NCBI GenBank assembly: GCA_013400975.1
Contig: WBMZ01011562.1
Span: 1 to 64,000, forward strand
DNA length: 64,000 bases
Source: Atrichornis clamosus
Taxonomy: Eukaryota; Chordata; Aves; Passeriformes; Menuridae
Direction: 5' to 3'
Within the stretch, counting starts at the first letter, position 1. The number at the start of each line of letters is the position of its first letter. Below the pieces are notes generated by a model. That model was not told the origin of the DNA, ran no database searches, and saw nothing but the letters and a program-made list of their open reading frames with translations. This document shows, in pieces, positions 11,792 to 22,227 of this stretch. Made by a program: the position numbers and the translations under genes.

Positions 11792-14151
11792 CCGAGTCTG
11801 TGTAGGACCCCGAAGTATGTGCATGGAGATCAAAATCCTGGACATTTGGCCAAGCTGAAAGCTCTGTTCAGACAGGATATTATCCTTCTCCTCTCCTGGG
11901 GCCAAAGCGTTTTGATTGGGAGACACCACACTGCTGCAATTACTCCAGAGTATTGGGAGCAAATCATAGCAGGGAACGCGGAGAAAACCCCGTTGGCCAC
12001 AGCTGTTCTTTTTCCTGAAGCCCATTTGCATGTGAGCGGTGGATGGAAACGTTCTCCCTGCAGAGCCTCTGTGCTGGAGGCGCAGCTCTCAGTGGGTGAC
12101 CCGCTCCTGCCTGACCCCTGCCAGCACCCCGCAGGATTCCACCTGGCTTCGCACCCACCACGTGCCCTGCAGCCTGAGTGTCTCCTGCTCAGACACCAGG
12201 AGAGGAGGGCGATGGGGCCACAGTCAGAAGCTTTCGCTGCTGTTCGTGGCCAGAGGCCCCGTGCTGGAGGACCTGGTGATGCTTGGCTGGATGGAGCCAT
12301 TTTCCCGCAGAGTTGAGGGCCAGCACGTGAAAGGCAGGATGAGGGCTTGAGCAGGGAAATGAGCAGGGGAGGTTCCAGCGAGTTAAACTTGTTAAACTTG
12401 AAAATAATATTATCTGTGATAATAATTGTTTTGGAAAAGCCAGATGGTTTGGTTTGAAGGAGACATCAAAGAACTCCAGTTTGAAAGCTGAAGTTAAAGA
12501 AGTTTTCCCTATGTGTGGGGTTTTTTGGAAATCTTGCTTTTTACCTTGACGCAGTTCAAACACTCCCCTTTATTTTTTGTAGCAATAATTTCGTTCTCAT
12601 TCAAAATGAAAACTGCTGAGTTTGAAGCCCCTGGCGGCCCAAAGGCTGTTGCCTTCTCCCAGATGGACACTACAGAGATGTGTTTGTTGCCACAGTTGCT
12701 ATGGCTGTGTCGTGCTGTGATGGCTTCACCCACGAGCCTTCACTCCTGGGGGCTCTGAGGAGGATCCCCCAAGGAGGGCAGAGCTGTGTCTGCAGCACAG
12801 GGGCAGGAAGAGAAAGAGGAACAGCAGCAGGGATCTGTCAGCAACAACATTCTGCCTCAAATTCCTCAGAAACTTCTTTCTCCCATTGCCAATGGATGCA
12901 TTTTCTGTTCTGCCCTATGACTTTTAATGTATCATTGAACTTACTTTTATAATGAATGTTATGTGGTTTAAATATTTTACTGTCTCACATCTTGCTCTGA
13001 ACATTTGTATGGGTTTTGCTCTTGTTTCTGGTGAGAGGTCTGATTTCCTGTGGATAATGTCTCTTCTGATTCTCTTCATATTTTCGTTTTATGCCACTGT
13101 GAGAATCAAGTGCTTTTGCTGTTAATATGAGCCTGTCATTAGACTTTCCCAAGACTAATTAATTAATAACTGAGCTGGCTAGATGGATTAAATAAATTGA
13201 GCACCACCACCCCACCAAAGCCAGAACACTCAATAAAATTCACAGGAATTCCAAAGGTTTTTGGAACTTTTCACTTGTACATTTTAGCTTCCAGCCGTGC
13301 CCTAAGCGTGACTCCGAAGCAACCATGGCAGAGCTCCTCAGGAGGGATTTCCGGACTGTTAGTGGAGAGTCCACAGGCTCTCAGGAAAAAACCAGAACGA
13401 AATCCTCTGTGGGTGCTTGAGCAAACCCAGCACAAGCCTCCTGTGAGCTTTGCTGTCCCCAGGCCGTGACGGAGACGAGCCCGAGGGGGCTGTGTCCCGG
13501 GCAGGACGCTGCTGCCCCGCAGGGATGCTCGCTGCCAGCGGCTCCCGTGTGCCCGTGGTGTCGGCACAGGTGAGCTCCAGGCTCAGCAGTCCTGCTCAGC
13601 ATTGGTCTCCGGGGTTCAATAAAAGGTGAACAACTTTCTGAGAGTTTCCTGAGCTGAGTCGGCTTCACAGGGCACAGCAGGAGCACGGGGAAGCCTGGGA
13701 GCCCAGAGCTGGGCAGGAGGGAGGAGAGGGGCTGGGACAGCCTGGGCAGGCTGGGGCGGTGCTGCACTGGTGGGACCGTGTCCAGCTCAGTCCCTGAGCG
13801 CTGGCACCAAGAGGGATGTCTGCCCTCAGAGCCTCCAAGAGAATGGTCAGTGTCCCTTCAGTGTCCTTCCAGCACCAGGCTTGGTTTGACACCTTTCCTG
13901 CTGAGCCTTACCTGTGTCCAGTTCACCACAGGTTTAACACCGGTCCAGGGACCTGACAGACACTGAGCTGGAAAGCTCAGCCACATTTCAGATGGTCTAA
14001 GGAAGAATGTCACCTTGTCCTACACGCCTGCCCCTTTGCTGGTCCCCGTCCATCACGGCAGAAGGAAGGGTACTGGTGAGGACATCCGAAACCAGAACAC
14101 CTTCCAAAGAAGCTCCTTCCTCTCCTGGTTTTCACGGCTCAGTCCTGGGCA

Positions 14152-14410
14152 GCAACAGGTCGAGGGGAAATGGCCCCAAATTGTACCAGGGGAGGTTTAG
14201 GTTGGATATCAGGGAAACTTTCCTCAATGGAGGAGTTGTCCAGCCCTGGCACAGCTGCCCAGGGCAGGGCTGGAGTCCCCATCCCTGGAGGGATTTAAAA
14301 GCCCTGTGGATGTGGCACTTGGGGACAGGGGCAGTGGTGGCCTTGGCCGTGCTCAGTGATGGTCTTAAAAAGCCTTTTCCAACCTAAATGTTTTTATGAT
14401 TCTGTGATTC
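14152..14410 (+). mobile_element. CR1 LINE 3' end (subfamily with 'GAGGGCTTTTCCAACCT' tail)
   Basis: Contains 'CGAGGGGAAATGGCC', 'GGAGGTTTAGGTTGGATATC', 'AGTTGTCCAGCCCTGGCAC', 'CTGCCCAGGGCAG', 'CCATCCCTGGAGGGATTT' and 'GCCTTTTCCAACCTAAATG', ending TTATGATTCTGTGATTC. It belongs to the same type as the copies at 43,787 and 49,067. The element is sense on plus and 5'-truncated. Confidence 0.93.
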
Positions 14411-15771
14411 AACCCTGCCCACATCACCCCTGCCATTGCCAGCAGCAGCTCCCAGGAAACATCGGAGGCAGTGGAGATATCCAGCACTTCTCTCTCATAC
14501 ACATAAAAATATTGCTTCCTCTTCCAATAGCAAAATTAAAGAAAATCAAGTTTCTGTGAAAACCTCACAAAGAGAATGATGAAAATCACAGAAAACTCAT
14601 TAGAAAACACATTAGAAAACAAATCTTCTTCAGCCTCATCTGCATTTAACATTTTAAACTTAGTATATTTAATATGGTTAAGGGCACAGTTCATTTAGAT
14701 TTAAGGTAAACACTTTACTAAATATCAAACATTAATAGAATTTTTGTAAAAATATTGGTTAGATCCTACTTGCAGAGTATGTTTCTTTATAGATAAAGGT
14801 GCAAGCCTTGATATGCATAATTAGTCTGTAGAAAGTTTTAAATGATGAAGCAATTGAAAAAATGTATCAAGTTAAATAATTATATATAAAATAAAATTAA
14901 AGAAATGAATGGTTCATTATCTCTTTTAAAAGCTTTTTTTTCCTCCAGAAATGAACGTGTTTGACCTTATCTGCACCCTGGTAGGAATAAAGTGCTCTTG
15001 CTCTCATCCCTGACACATGGCTTCTCTTCCAGCTCCACAGATCTCCGTGAGGGAGCAGTGGAAAGGATGTTTATAATGCCAAGGTCGGATTTAAGGAGTT
15101 TGTGTGTGTGTGTGTGCTGCTTCCCCTGCGAGCGAGCTTTAAACCTCCTGTGATCACACAGAATACTCCAACCCACTCTGCCATATTTCTGCTGTAAATG
15201 GAAACCAGTCCCTCCCTGCAAGCTTATTCCTTCGCTTCTCAAACAAAACAGACATGACTTGAGGGTAGAAAGCACCCCAAAAATGCCACTAGTGAGTGGA
15301 AAGGGGAGTGTGAGGGGTGCTGGGGTCAGATGATGCTTCCTGCAGGCTCGGCCCTCATCCTCTGCCTGACTCAGCACTCACATTCAAGTTCAGAACCAGG
15401 GGAGCATCAGTGCTGCAGGCAGGAAGCTGGGAAAATGTTCAAATAACCATCTCAGGAGGAGAGTTTAGGAAATAATCTTGTTCAATTAAAAAAAAAAAAA
15501 GTCTTCCAAGCAGCAATGAAAGCTTCCTCTGGAAAATCAGTTTTCTTCCTTTTTACAGCAGAAGAGAAACTTGGAAGCATTGGAGCTGTGGTCACTTGAA
15601 CTGACTTTGATGTCCACCCTGCCCTCAGTGGGACATCGGGATGGAGACCCCACAAGTCCTCTCCTTCCTACACTATTCCCCCACTCTGTGGCTGCACGCC
15701 TGTCCATCCCAGCAAGGCCAAGGGGAGGGCAGGATCTCAGCAGGGATCCCGTTGGGCCCTTTTCAGGTGCA
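14411..15771. other. AT-rich unique stretch
   Basis: 14,560-14,950 is strongly AT-rich, with an ATATGCATAATTAG word (POU or homeodomain type) near 14,812. A (TG)n tract and a poly-A run (about 15,488-15,500) follow. No gene recognised. A possible conserved noncoding block, untested. Confidence 0.45.
15100..15117 (+). repeat. (TG)n dinucleotide microsatellite
   Basis: Eight or nine consecutive TG dinucleotides. Short and uninterrupted, so probably length-polymorphic. Confidence 0.85.
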
Positions 15772-15881
15772 GCTGGGCAGGGTGCTGGGCCACCCCGTCC
15801 GGGCTGTGCTTTGGCCAGGGAAGGTTGGACCAGAAGATCCCTGAAGTCCCTTCCCACCTGGGAGTCTGTGATCCTCTGATT
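15772..15881 (+). mobile_element. CR1-type LINE 3' end (divergent subfamily)
   Basis: Includes 'GGCTGTGCTTTGGCCAGGGA', 'GGTTGGACCAGAAGATCCC' and 'TGAAGTCCCTTCCCACCTGG', ending GAGTCTGTGATCCTCTGATT. The 'GACCAGATGATCCCTGAGGTCCC' type is a different CR1 lineage from most copies here. Short and 5'-truncated. Confidence 0.8.
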
Positions 15882-18462
15882 TCTCGAGCGACAGCAACTT
15901 CAGTTCCAATTCCATGTTCTGTTTCTTTTGGAGTGAGAAGCAGAGAATTTTTTGGGAGGTGAAGGTTTCAGTCTCTTAGAAAAACAGAGATTATTTTGAA
16001 ATAAAAAACTAAAAGAATCTCGTGCTTCTGTCATAGGATACAATAAAATTTCAGCTTTTTTCTCTCATCCTGCAAGCTCTTCTGTGTTTGCTGTTATTTT
16101 ATCCAATTACGAACAAGGATCAGTCTGATAAGTACTAGCATTTCTTTGGGAAAAGATGGCTTTAATTACCGGTTATCTGCAGATTTAGGGTCCTGTGTAC
16201 TCAAATTATCTCACCTACCTTTTTAGGGGCCCTTCTCCTGGCCAGCCCGTTTTCTGCCTGGAGGTCTGTCCCTGCTCCATGCCCACACTGAGAGAGAAGC
16301 CACGTCTCTCACTTGTCTTCTTCTCCCAGCCCCATATTACAATTCTCTTGCAAGTTCTGTCTAGCCAAAAAAACCTGTTTTACTGAAAATCTCTTAAAAC
16401 TCCTCTTGCAGGGACCTCTTAAGATGAACTAAATTACTGTGCTTTTTCTATGCTTCTGCCAGTTTATCCATAAAAATCTGCTTGTGTGTATTATCTCTCC
16501 ATGTTTCCTTTCTGCTTTGCGTCTGGTCCTTCTGCAGAGCTGCACGGGAGGGAATCCTCTGTCCCCAGGAGCTCTGGGCCACTGTAAGGACACACAACCC
16601 AGGTCTGATGGCTCCCTGCATCCCTGGGATGCAATCCCCAGTCTTCCTGCAGCTGTGGTGGATTGATGGGAAGATGTGATGTCTGGAGACAAGCACAACC
16701 GCGGAAGGTGAGAGCAGGATGGACGTTGCACATCCATGGAGCTCTGTGCAGCCGGTGCTGTTGGGATTTGCTGCTGCAGTTCTCACCTGCAATAACTCCT
16801 CTACACGTGCTGGAGATGAGATTCCTGTGGTTCACCTTCTTTCTCCCGGTTTGCTTTGAGGACAGCGGTGTCCTTGGAAGGTCCCTCCCTGCTCCTCTCT
16901 GTTGTGCCTCCCCCCCACAATGCCTCGTCAGAGCCAGGCCAGTGCAGGGGATGTGGCCAAAGCTCAAAATGAACCCCCACCCTGGGGTGACTTCCTGCTC
17001 CTGAGGGTGGGCTGGGCGTTCTGTCTTTGTCGCCGTGGTTATTGCATTTAATTCATGGCTGATGCTGCTCCTGTGCCGAGCACGCGCTGCGCTGATCTGT
17101 CCGTGCCCGCGGTGGCTGAGCCGGTCACGCAGCCTTGGCAGGGCTGGGTCAGAGCCCGCTCTGCCACGGCTGTTCCAGTGATGTGCTGAGTCCTGGCAGC
17201 CGCTGCCGTTCGCGCAGGATCTTCCCCGAGCACCGTGCAGCCCTCGCAGGCCAAGCTCCTGCAGAGCTGGCTTCCAGCTCCAGCTCCCATGTCTCTGCAA
17301 ATACTGCCTTGTCTTTGCCACTGTGATCCGCGGTGCCTGACTTTCGGATCCAGGCAAAGAGCTGGGTGGGTGCTGCAGGTTCCAGGAGTTGTGGTGGGGC
17401 AGCTGAGCCGCAGGGCTTGAACAGCATTGGGAAGCCCAGGAATCTCTCTGTTCCATGCTGCCCTTTTCAGCCCAGCATCAGGACAAGCCCTTGTGCTGAG
17501 GTCCCGCCTGCCACCTCCCCCTGCCCTGGCTGCGGCAGCGCCGTGTGCTCAGGGCTGTCCCACGGCCCAGTGCCCGCCGCCACCCCCGGCTCCGGCGATG
17601 GACATTCTGCAGCTGGGCACTGGACTGCTTTCCCGAGCGGTGCGGAGGTGCTGTGTGCTTCACCTGTGCTTCAGTTACGCCACTGCCTTTCCCCACTGGC
17701 TTTATATGATCAGTCAGACCGGTTTCCCTGTGTTTGTTTGGAGTTTGACACTATGAAGTGCTGATCCATCAATGTTTCATCTGTCTCTGTAAAAGCTGCT
17801 TTAGGTATTGACTGTCCCTGGGTTACTCACTTGGTGCTTATCTCAGTAAATCCTTCACTTGTGCCATGGAAGTAAAAAACTTTGATATTTGGATGAAAAT
17901 ACTTTTGTTTAGAAAACCATTGCGATTTACTGCTCAAACAGGCTTTCTCGGTTCCTATTTAAATTTATGACTCCTTTCTAGAAGTGCCTTCTGGGGACAT
18001 TTCTGTCTCTTTCAGTGCATCTTCATGCTCTGAATACATAATTTAGTATGAGATCCTTCTCGATGATATTCCCCCAGCAGCTGGGGAATTGAAGATGCTT
18101 GCAAAGATTTGAGGTTGAAATGTTTAACTGTCATTAATTTGCAGATTACAGTCAGAGAGCTTTGTAGATTGTAATGTGTGATGCAATTACACTCTGCTAA
18201 TGTAATATGTCTAATTTTTTGAATAGATGATTTGTTTTCATATTTTCAGTGCTCAAAGAGAAGGAGATTTATAATCCAAAATGCTAACTCAGGTGGGATA
18301 ATTTACTCCTGTGGTTACAGTGGGAACATCCTCTGCCCAGACTTTCCTGTTTGCTGGATTTCACTTGGTCAAGCAGAGAGAATGAGTCTCTGTGTTCTAT
18401 GTTAACAGGGTGTTTTATTATTTAGAGGCACAATCCTATCTCTGCTGGCAGGAATACTTTAA
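15882..18462. other. Unique stretch with GC-rich core and AT-rich flank
   Basis: 16.5-17.7 kb is GC-rich and holds the longest open frame of the window (16,491-17,456, minus), which shows no recognisable domain and is overlapped by plus-strand frames. 17,760-18,360 is AT-rich and low in CpG, with ATTAATTTGCAG, ATGCAATTAC and TCTAATTTT words suggestive of a conserved noncoding element. No gene recognised. Confidence 0.5.
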
Positions 18463-18525
18463 TATCACAGACTGGTTTGGGTTGGAAGGGACCTTAAAGA
18501 CCATTCAGTTCCAACCTCCTGCTGA
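18463..18525 (-). mobile_element. CR1 LINE, extreme 3' tip, reverse orientation
   Basis: ATCACAGACTGGTTTGGG then 'TTGGAAGGGACCTTAAAGAC' and 'TTCCAACCTCCTGCTGA'. Only about 63 bases of the element survive, a very strong 5' truncation. The identity of the core is unmistakable. Confidence 0.9.
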
Positions 18526-19713
18526 TGCATACATTGCATCAATCTCTGTTACAAACCACAAATACTTTCACTCACATTAACTTGCATAAAACAAAAAATG
18601 CAAAGTGATCTAATTGATGTCTTATACATAGCAGCTATACTATAAACTCTCAGATGTGGCTGCACTAAGAACTCGGAGTGTAACCAGTGCTGCCAGAGAG
18701 CCCCACACCAGTCCAGTGGCTGGGGGGTCTCTGGTTCCTGACATGGATGATGTGCTGGTTTCTCTCCCACCTGACCACATGCTCAGTGGAGGAATCACTG
18801 GCTTTGTTCTGTTGGATCTGATCCCTGTCCTTTGAGGTGTTTGTCAAAACCAGGATAAAGACTTGGCAGGGAAATGATTCACTGACTGTGGCTGTGAAGA
18901 GACCGTGCTGTGCGCTGGCAGTGAAACTCTTCCAAGGACACGACTTGTAATTTAGAGAAGCACCAGAGCTGAGAACTTAGAAATGCACCATTTTTGAAAG
19001 CTTTTATCCTAAACCAATTTTCTTCTTTGACAGAGGGGCTGCCTTGTACCAGTGGTGCTGGGCAGGAGGGAACGGCCTCAGCTGCCTCCCCAGAGACACG
19101 GGGGATCTTCCAAGCCCTCAAGGAGGCTCAGCCCTTTTTTCCCTTCCTGAGAGTCGTACAACTGCTGGGTGCAGACACAGCTCAACATTAGCATATGGCA
19201 TTCAGGGCTACCTCTGATTTGCATAAGTTCAGAGATAATTCAATAAATGCCATCACAGCCTCAGAAAAACTTGTTGAGATTTAATTGGATTGAACAATAA
19301 TTTTATCTGCTGTTCATTGTATTAAATGTTCCAGCAGTGTATTCATTTTTAGTGGAAGGAATTAATTTTGTAATTATTAGCATTGGGTTCCTTTGGACTC
19401 TCTGAATATATTACCTGCTCTGTTTGTGTCTTTTAGCATCATTGTGTGCCAGATAGTTCTGGGCTTCGTCTATTGTGCCTATCAAATCCGGTTTGACACC
19501 ATGCTGGGAATCAATATGCAGTTAAAAAAGGGTTAATTGCTCTGTTTGTCTCTCCCCGTGGCTGCCGGCGAGGATTCCCTGGCACAGGCGGCTGGAGAGG
19601 CGGCTGCAGCTGTGCCACATTCCTCTTCACGCCCTTGTCCCCGTGGTGACCCGACCTCCATAGCCGGATTTACGCTTCACCGGCGCGGGATTCGTCCAGG
19701 AGCGCCGGGAGGG
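18526..19713. other. Unique stretch with enhancer-like block
   Basis: No gene recognised. 19,190-19,530 is AT-rich, free of simple repeats and dense in motif-like words. 19,540-19,710 switches to GC- and CpG-richer DNA that leads directly into the minisatellite. Confidence 0.5.
19190..19535. promoter_or_regulatory. Candidate conserved noncoding / enhancer-like element
   Basis: The block contains a perfect octamer ATTTGCAT (19,217-19,224), AACAATAATTTTAT, GGAATTAATTTTGTAATTATTAGC and CCTATCAAATCC. Open frames are short and no repeat matches, and the base composition changes sharply at about 19,540. These are typical features of homeodomain/POU-bound distal elements. Inference only: no alignment was possible. 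Confidence 0.3.
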
Positions 19714-20125
19714 TGTGCAGGTCCTGTCACAGGGAATGGTGTGCAGGTCCTGTCACAGGGAATGGTGTTCCTGGTCCTGTCACAGGGAATGGTGTGCAGG
19801 TCCTGTCACAGGGAATGGTGTGCAGGTCCTGTCACAGGGAATGGTGTTCCTGGTCCTGTCACAGGGAATGGTGTGCAGGTCCTGTCACAGGGAATGGTGT
19901 TCCTGGTCCTGTCACAGGGAATGGTGTGCAGGTCCTGTCACAGGGAATGGTGTTCCGGTTCCTGTCACAGGGAATGGTGTGCAGGTCCTGTCACAGGGAA
20001 TGGTGTTCCTGGTCCTGTCACAGGGAATGGTGTGCAGGTCCTGTCACAGGGAATGGTGTTCCGGTTCCTGTCACAGGGAATGGTGTTCTGGTCCTGTCAC
20101 AGGGAATGGTGTTCTGGTCCTGTCC
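19714..20125 (+). repeat. 26/27-bp minisatellite, 16 units, nested higher-order structure
   Basis: Sixteen units share the core GTCCTGTCACAGGGAATGG. Four variants differ in the left part: A (TGTGCAG, 26 bp), B (TGTTCCTG, 27 bp), C (TGTTCCGGTT, 27 bp) and D (TGTTCTG, 26 bp). The order is AAB AAB ABAC ABAC D D', the last unit being truncated at 20,125. The trimer 19,714-19,792 is repeated at 19,793-19,871 and the tetramer 19,872-19,977 at 19,978-20,083. Because units are 26 or 27 bp, all three plus frames stay open; these are artefacts, not genes. Identity between units is near-perfect, which suggests recent expansion. Confidence 0.97.
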
Positions 20126-20602
20126 AAACTGCTGTCAGTGCTACATGAACAGGGTGATGCTGCGTCGGATGCTCAAACCGATGTGAAAATCCGAAGGGGC
20201 TGATGGGCACAGCCCTCACCTGGAAGTGCAGCTTGTGCCTGCTTTTAAGAACGGCTGACAAGTGAGGCAGAGGAGTTTCTCGGTGACCTGCTCAGCGCCT
20301 CGGGCCTCAGAGGTGTGGCTGACTCAACAGAGACCCTGGCGTGGGGAATGGCAGATGCTCTTCCCAGGGTCTGGAGCAACTGAAGTGTTGGGACTGCCCA
20401 GGTGCAGAGGTTTCTGCTCACCAGCACCGGCCAGGGGCACGGGAGGCTCCTCCTCTCCAATCTCGTGGTAGAGGGAGCTCTCCTGCTGAACTGGTACATC
20501 TCAACAGGATCTGTCAGGGACAGGGTTCAAAACATCCCTGGGGAAAAGGGGAGGAGAAGTGATGAGCTTTCCTTATAGCAGCTCAGAGATCTGCAGGGTT
20601 GA
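20126..20602. other. Unique noncoding spacer
   Basis: Mixed-composition DNA between the minisatellite and a CR1 copy. No gene, repeat or strong motif recognised. Confidence 0.5.
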
Positions 20603-20856
20603 CATAGAATCATGGAATATCCTGAGCTGGAAGGGACCCACAGGATCATCAGCTCCAACCCCTGGCCCTGCACAGACCCCCCAACACCCCCACCCTGCGC
20701 ATCCCTGGGAGCGTTGTCCAAAGGCTCCTGGAGCTCTGGCAGCCGTGGGGCCGTGCCCATTCCCTGGGGATCTGGTCAGTGCCCAGCACCCTCTGGGGGA
20801 GAGCCTTTCCCTGATCTCCAGCCTGACCCTCCTGGCACAGCTCCAGCTCTTTGGGG
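20603..20856 (-). mobile_element. CR1 LINE 3' region, reverse orientation
   Basis: Begins CATAGAATCATGGAATATCC, then 'GAGCTGGAAGGGACCCACAG', 'TCCAACCCCTGGCCCTGCAC', 'GGCTCCTGGAGCTCTGGCAG', 'CCCATTCCCTGGGGATC' and 'GATCTCCAGCCTGACCCTCC'. It is the same subfamily as the copy at 25,042 and close to it in sequence. 5'-truncated near 20,856. Confidence 0.93.
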
Positions 20857-21019
20857 CAGGTATTTTCAAAAGGGAACCAAAGGAGAGGACCAATTCCTCG
20901 TCCCTCGGGTGTGGCAGGGGCTGGGGCCCTCGGCTGGGTCGCTCCCGCCCGGCTGTGCCCCGCAGGCTGCACAGCTCCACGGGAGCTGCTCCCGTCATCA
21001 CCGAGTGCGAGTGACGATG

Positions 21020-21072
21020 GATCACTGTGGTTATCATCATGATCACTGTGGTTATCATGATCACACTGTGTG
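21020..21072 (+). repeat. Short tandem repeat, 18-21 bp unit
   Basis: GATCACTGTGGTTATCATCAT, then GATCACTGTGGTTATCAT, then a partial GATCACACTGTG. About two and a half units, with TGATCA-type palindromes at the junctions. Confidence 0.75.
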
Positions 21073-21169
21073 CGGGACTGCAGCTGCCAGAACTGATAAT
21101 CTTCCGTAATAATCACCTCATACCCAATCTTCTGGAATCGTGGCACCTAACAAGAGATTACCTTTCCAC

Positions 21170-21350
21170 ATCCTTTCCCTAACTTTATGGTGGTCCGCAA
21201 CAATTGTTAATTGCAACTCATAATGTTTAAATATAATTGACTGAATATTTTATACAACAATATTTAAATATTATTAATCAATATTTTAATAGCAAACAAT
21301 ATTTAAAACGTATTCACTGCTACTGCAAATCATCTCAAAGCTAAATGTTG
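21170..21350. promoter_or_regulatory. AT-rich block with SOX-type palindrome
   Basis: AACAATTGTT at 21,199-21,208 is a 10-bp palindrome holding two opposed SOX cores (ACAAT/ATTGT). Several AATATT words follow. It could be an enhancer or a matrix-attachment-like AT-rich region; the sequence alone cannot decide. Confidence 0.2.
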
Positions 21351-22140
21351 ATTTTTCCTTGATGTGAGAGTTTCACCATTTCTGGTTCTGGCAGAAGGAA
21401 CTACACTGCTGGGAAAGTTCTTCCCCCTGTGAGCCCCGCTTTGTTATTGGTTTGTTATTGTTGTGTTAGTATTTCCATCAAAACATCCTTGAAGGTAAAT
21501 CACAGCCACTGATGCACCAGTGAGTGTTGAATCCAAAGGTTGTGTGAACAAACACCCCCCAGCACTGGCGCACATTCCTGAACACAAGTGACTCCTCACC
21601 CTCTAAACCATAATATTTAACATCACATCATATTTTGGAATGAAAATTCTTCATCTGCTTGGTCAGAAGTCATTATTAATCAGAATTACATTTTTATATT
21701 ATCTTCTTTTCTTATCCCTATTTAACAGAGAAACTACTGAGGATCACAGTTCTTCCCACGGATTTTCAGGGATAAAATCAGCCAACCCAGGGGAGAGAAG
21801 CCATTTGCAGAGTGCAGAGAGAAATGGGAGGCAGCTGCCCAAGCAGTGGTGTTGCAATATCCTCTGTGCCAAAGTCTGCATTACACAGTAATGATATTTA
21901 AAAGGGAGATTTAAAGAGAAATTTAAATAAAAGTAAGAGGACCAAGGAGAACAGTTTAGAAAATATAATTTTCAAGCAGATTCCTTGTTTTATGACAGAA
22001 TTTTGAAGTCTCTGAGAGGATTTGTTTATGTGGCAGAACCTGAGGTACCCACCTGCTGCTTCCCCTGGATCTGCACCAGCCCCAGACAGAGGACAAAAGG
22101 GCAGCCTGTGCTTTTCCTCAAATTGCACACTCTGCTTTAG

Positions 22141-22227
22141 TTTTTTCTTCTCTCTTCTACTAAATCTTTTTCTTTCTCCCTCTCCACCTGCTTCTTCCTT
22201 CCCTTCCCTGCTTCCTTCTCCTCCATT
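22141..22227 (+). repeat. Polypyrimidine low-complexity tract
   Basis: Roughly 87 bases are almost all C and T (TTTTTTCTTCTCTCTTC, then CTTCCTTCCCTTCC). Low-complexity DNA with splice-acceptor-like composition, but no exon is evident after it. Confidence 0.75.

Larger units (their letters stand above)
5673..14151. other. Long repeat-poor unique stretch
   Basis: About 8.5 kb without a recognised CR1 or gene. GC-rich parts (6.5-7.0, 8.0-8.4, 9.6-10.4, 10.6-11.0 and 13.4-13.8 kb) produce long overlapping frames on both strands that show no protein-family features. AT-rich parts (7.4-7.85, 9.05-9.45 and 12.35-13.2 kb) lack repeats and could include regulatory DNA. Small microsatellites lie at 11.3-11.8 kb. 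Confidence 0.5.

Noticed and set aside
16491..17456. Longest open frame (321 codons, minus strand)
   Set aside because: It lies in GC-rich DNA with long overlapping frames on the other strand, its low-complexity composition is rich in R, S, H, P and Q, and no domain is recognisable. No splice or promoter context supports it.
19714..20125. CRISPR array
   Set aside because: Units are contiguous near-identical tandem copies without unique spacers, in vertebrate DNA. It is a minisatellite.
19537..20203. Three overlapping frames of 157-203 codons with repeated residues
   Set aside because: They are translations of the 26/27-bp minisatellite in all three phases, so they are repeat artefacts.
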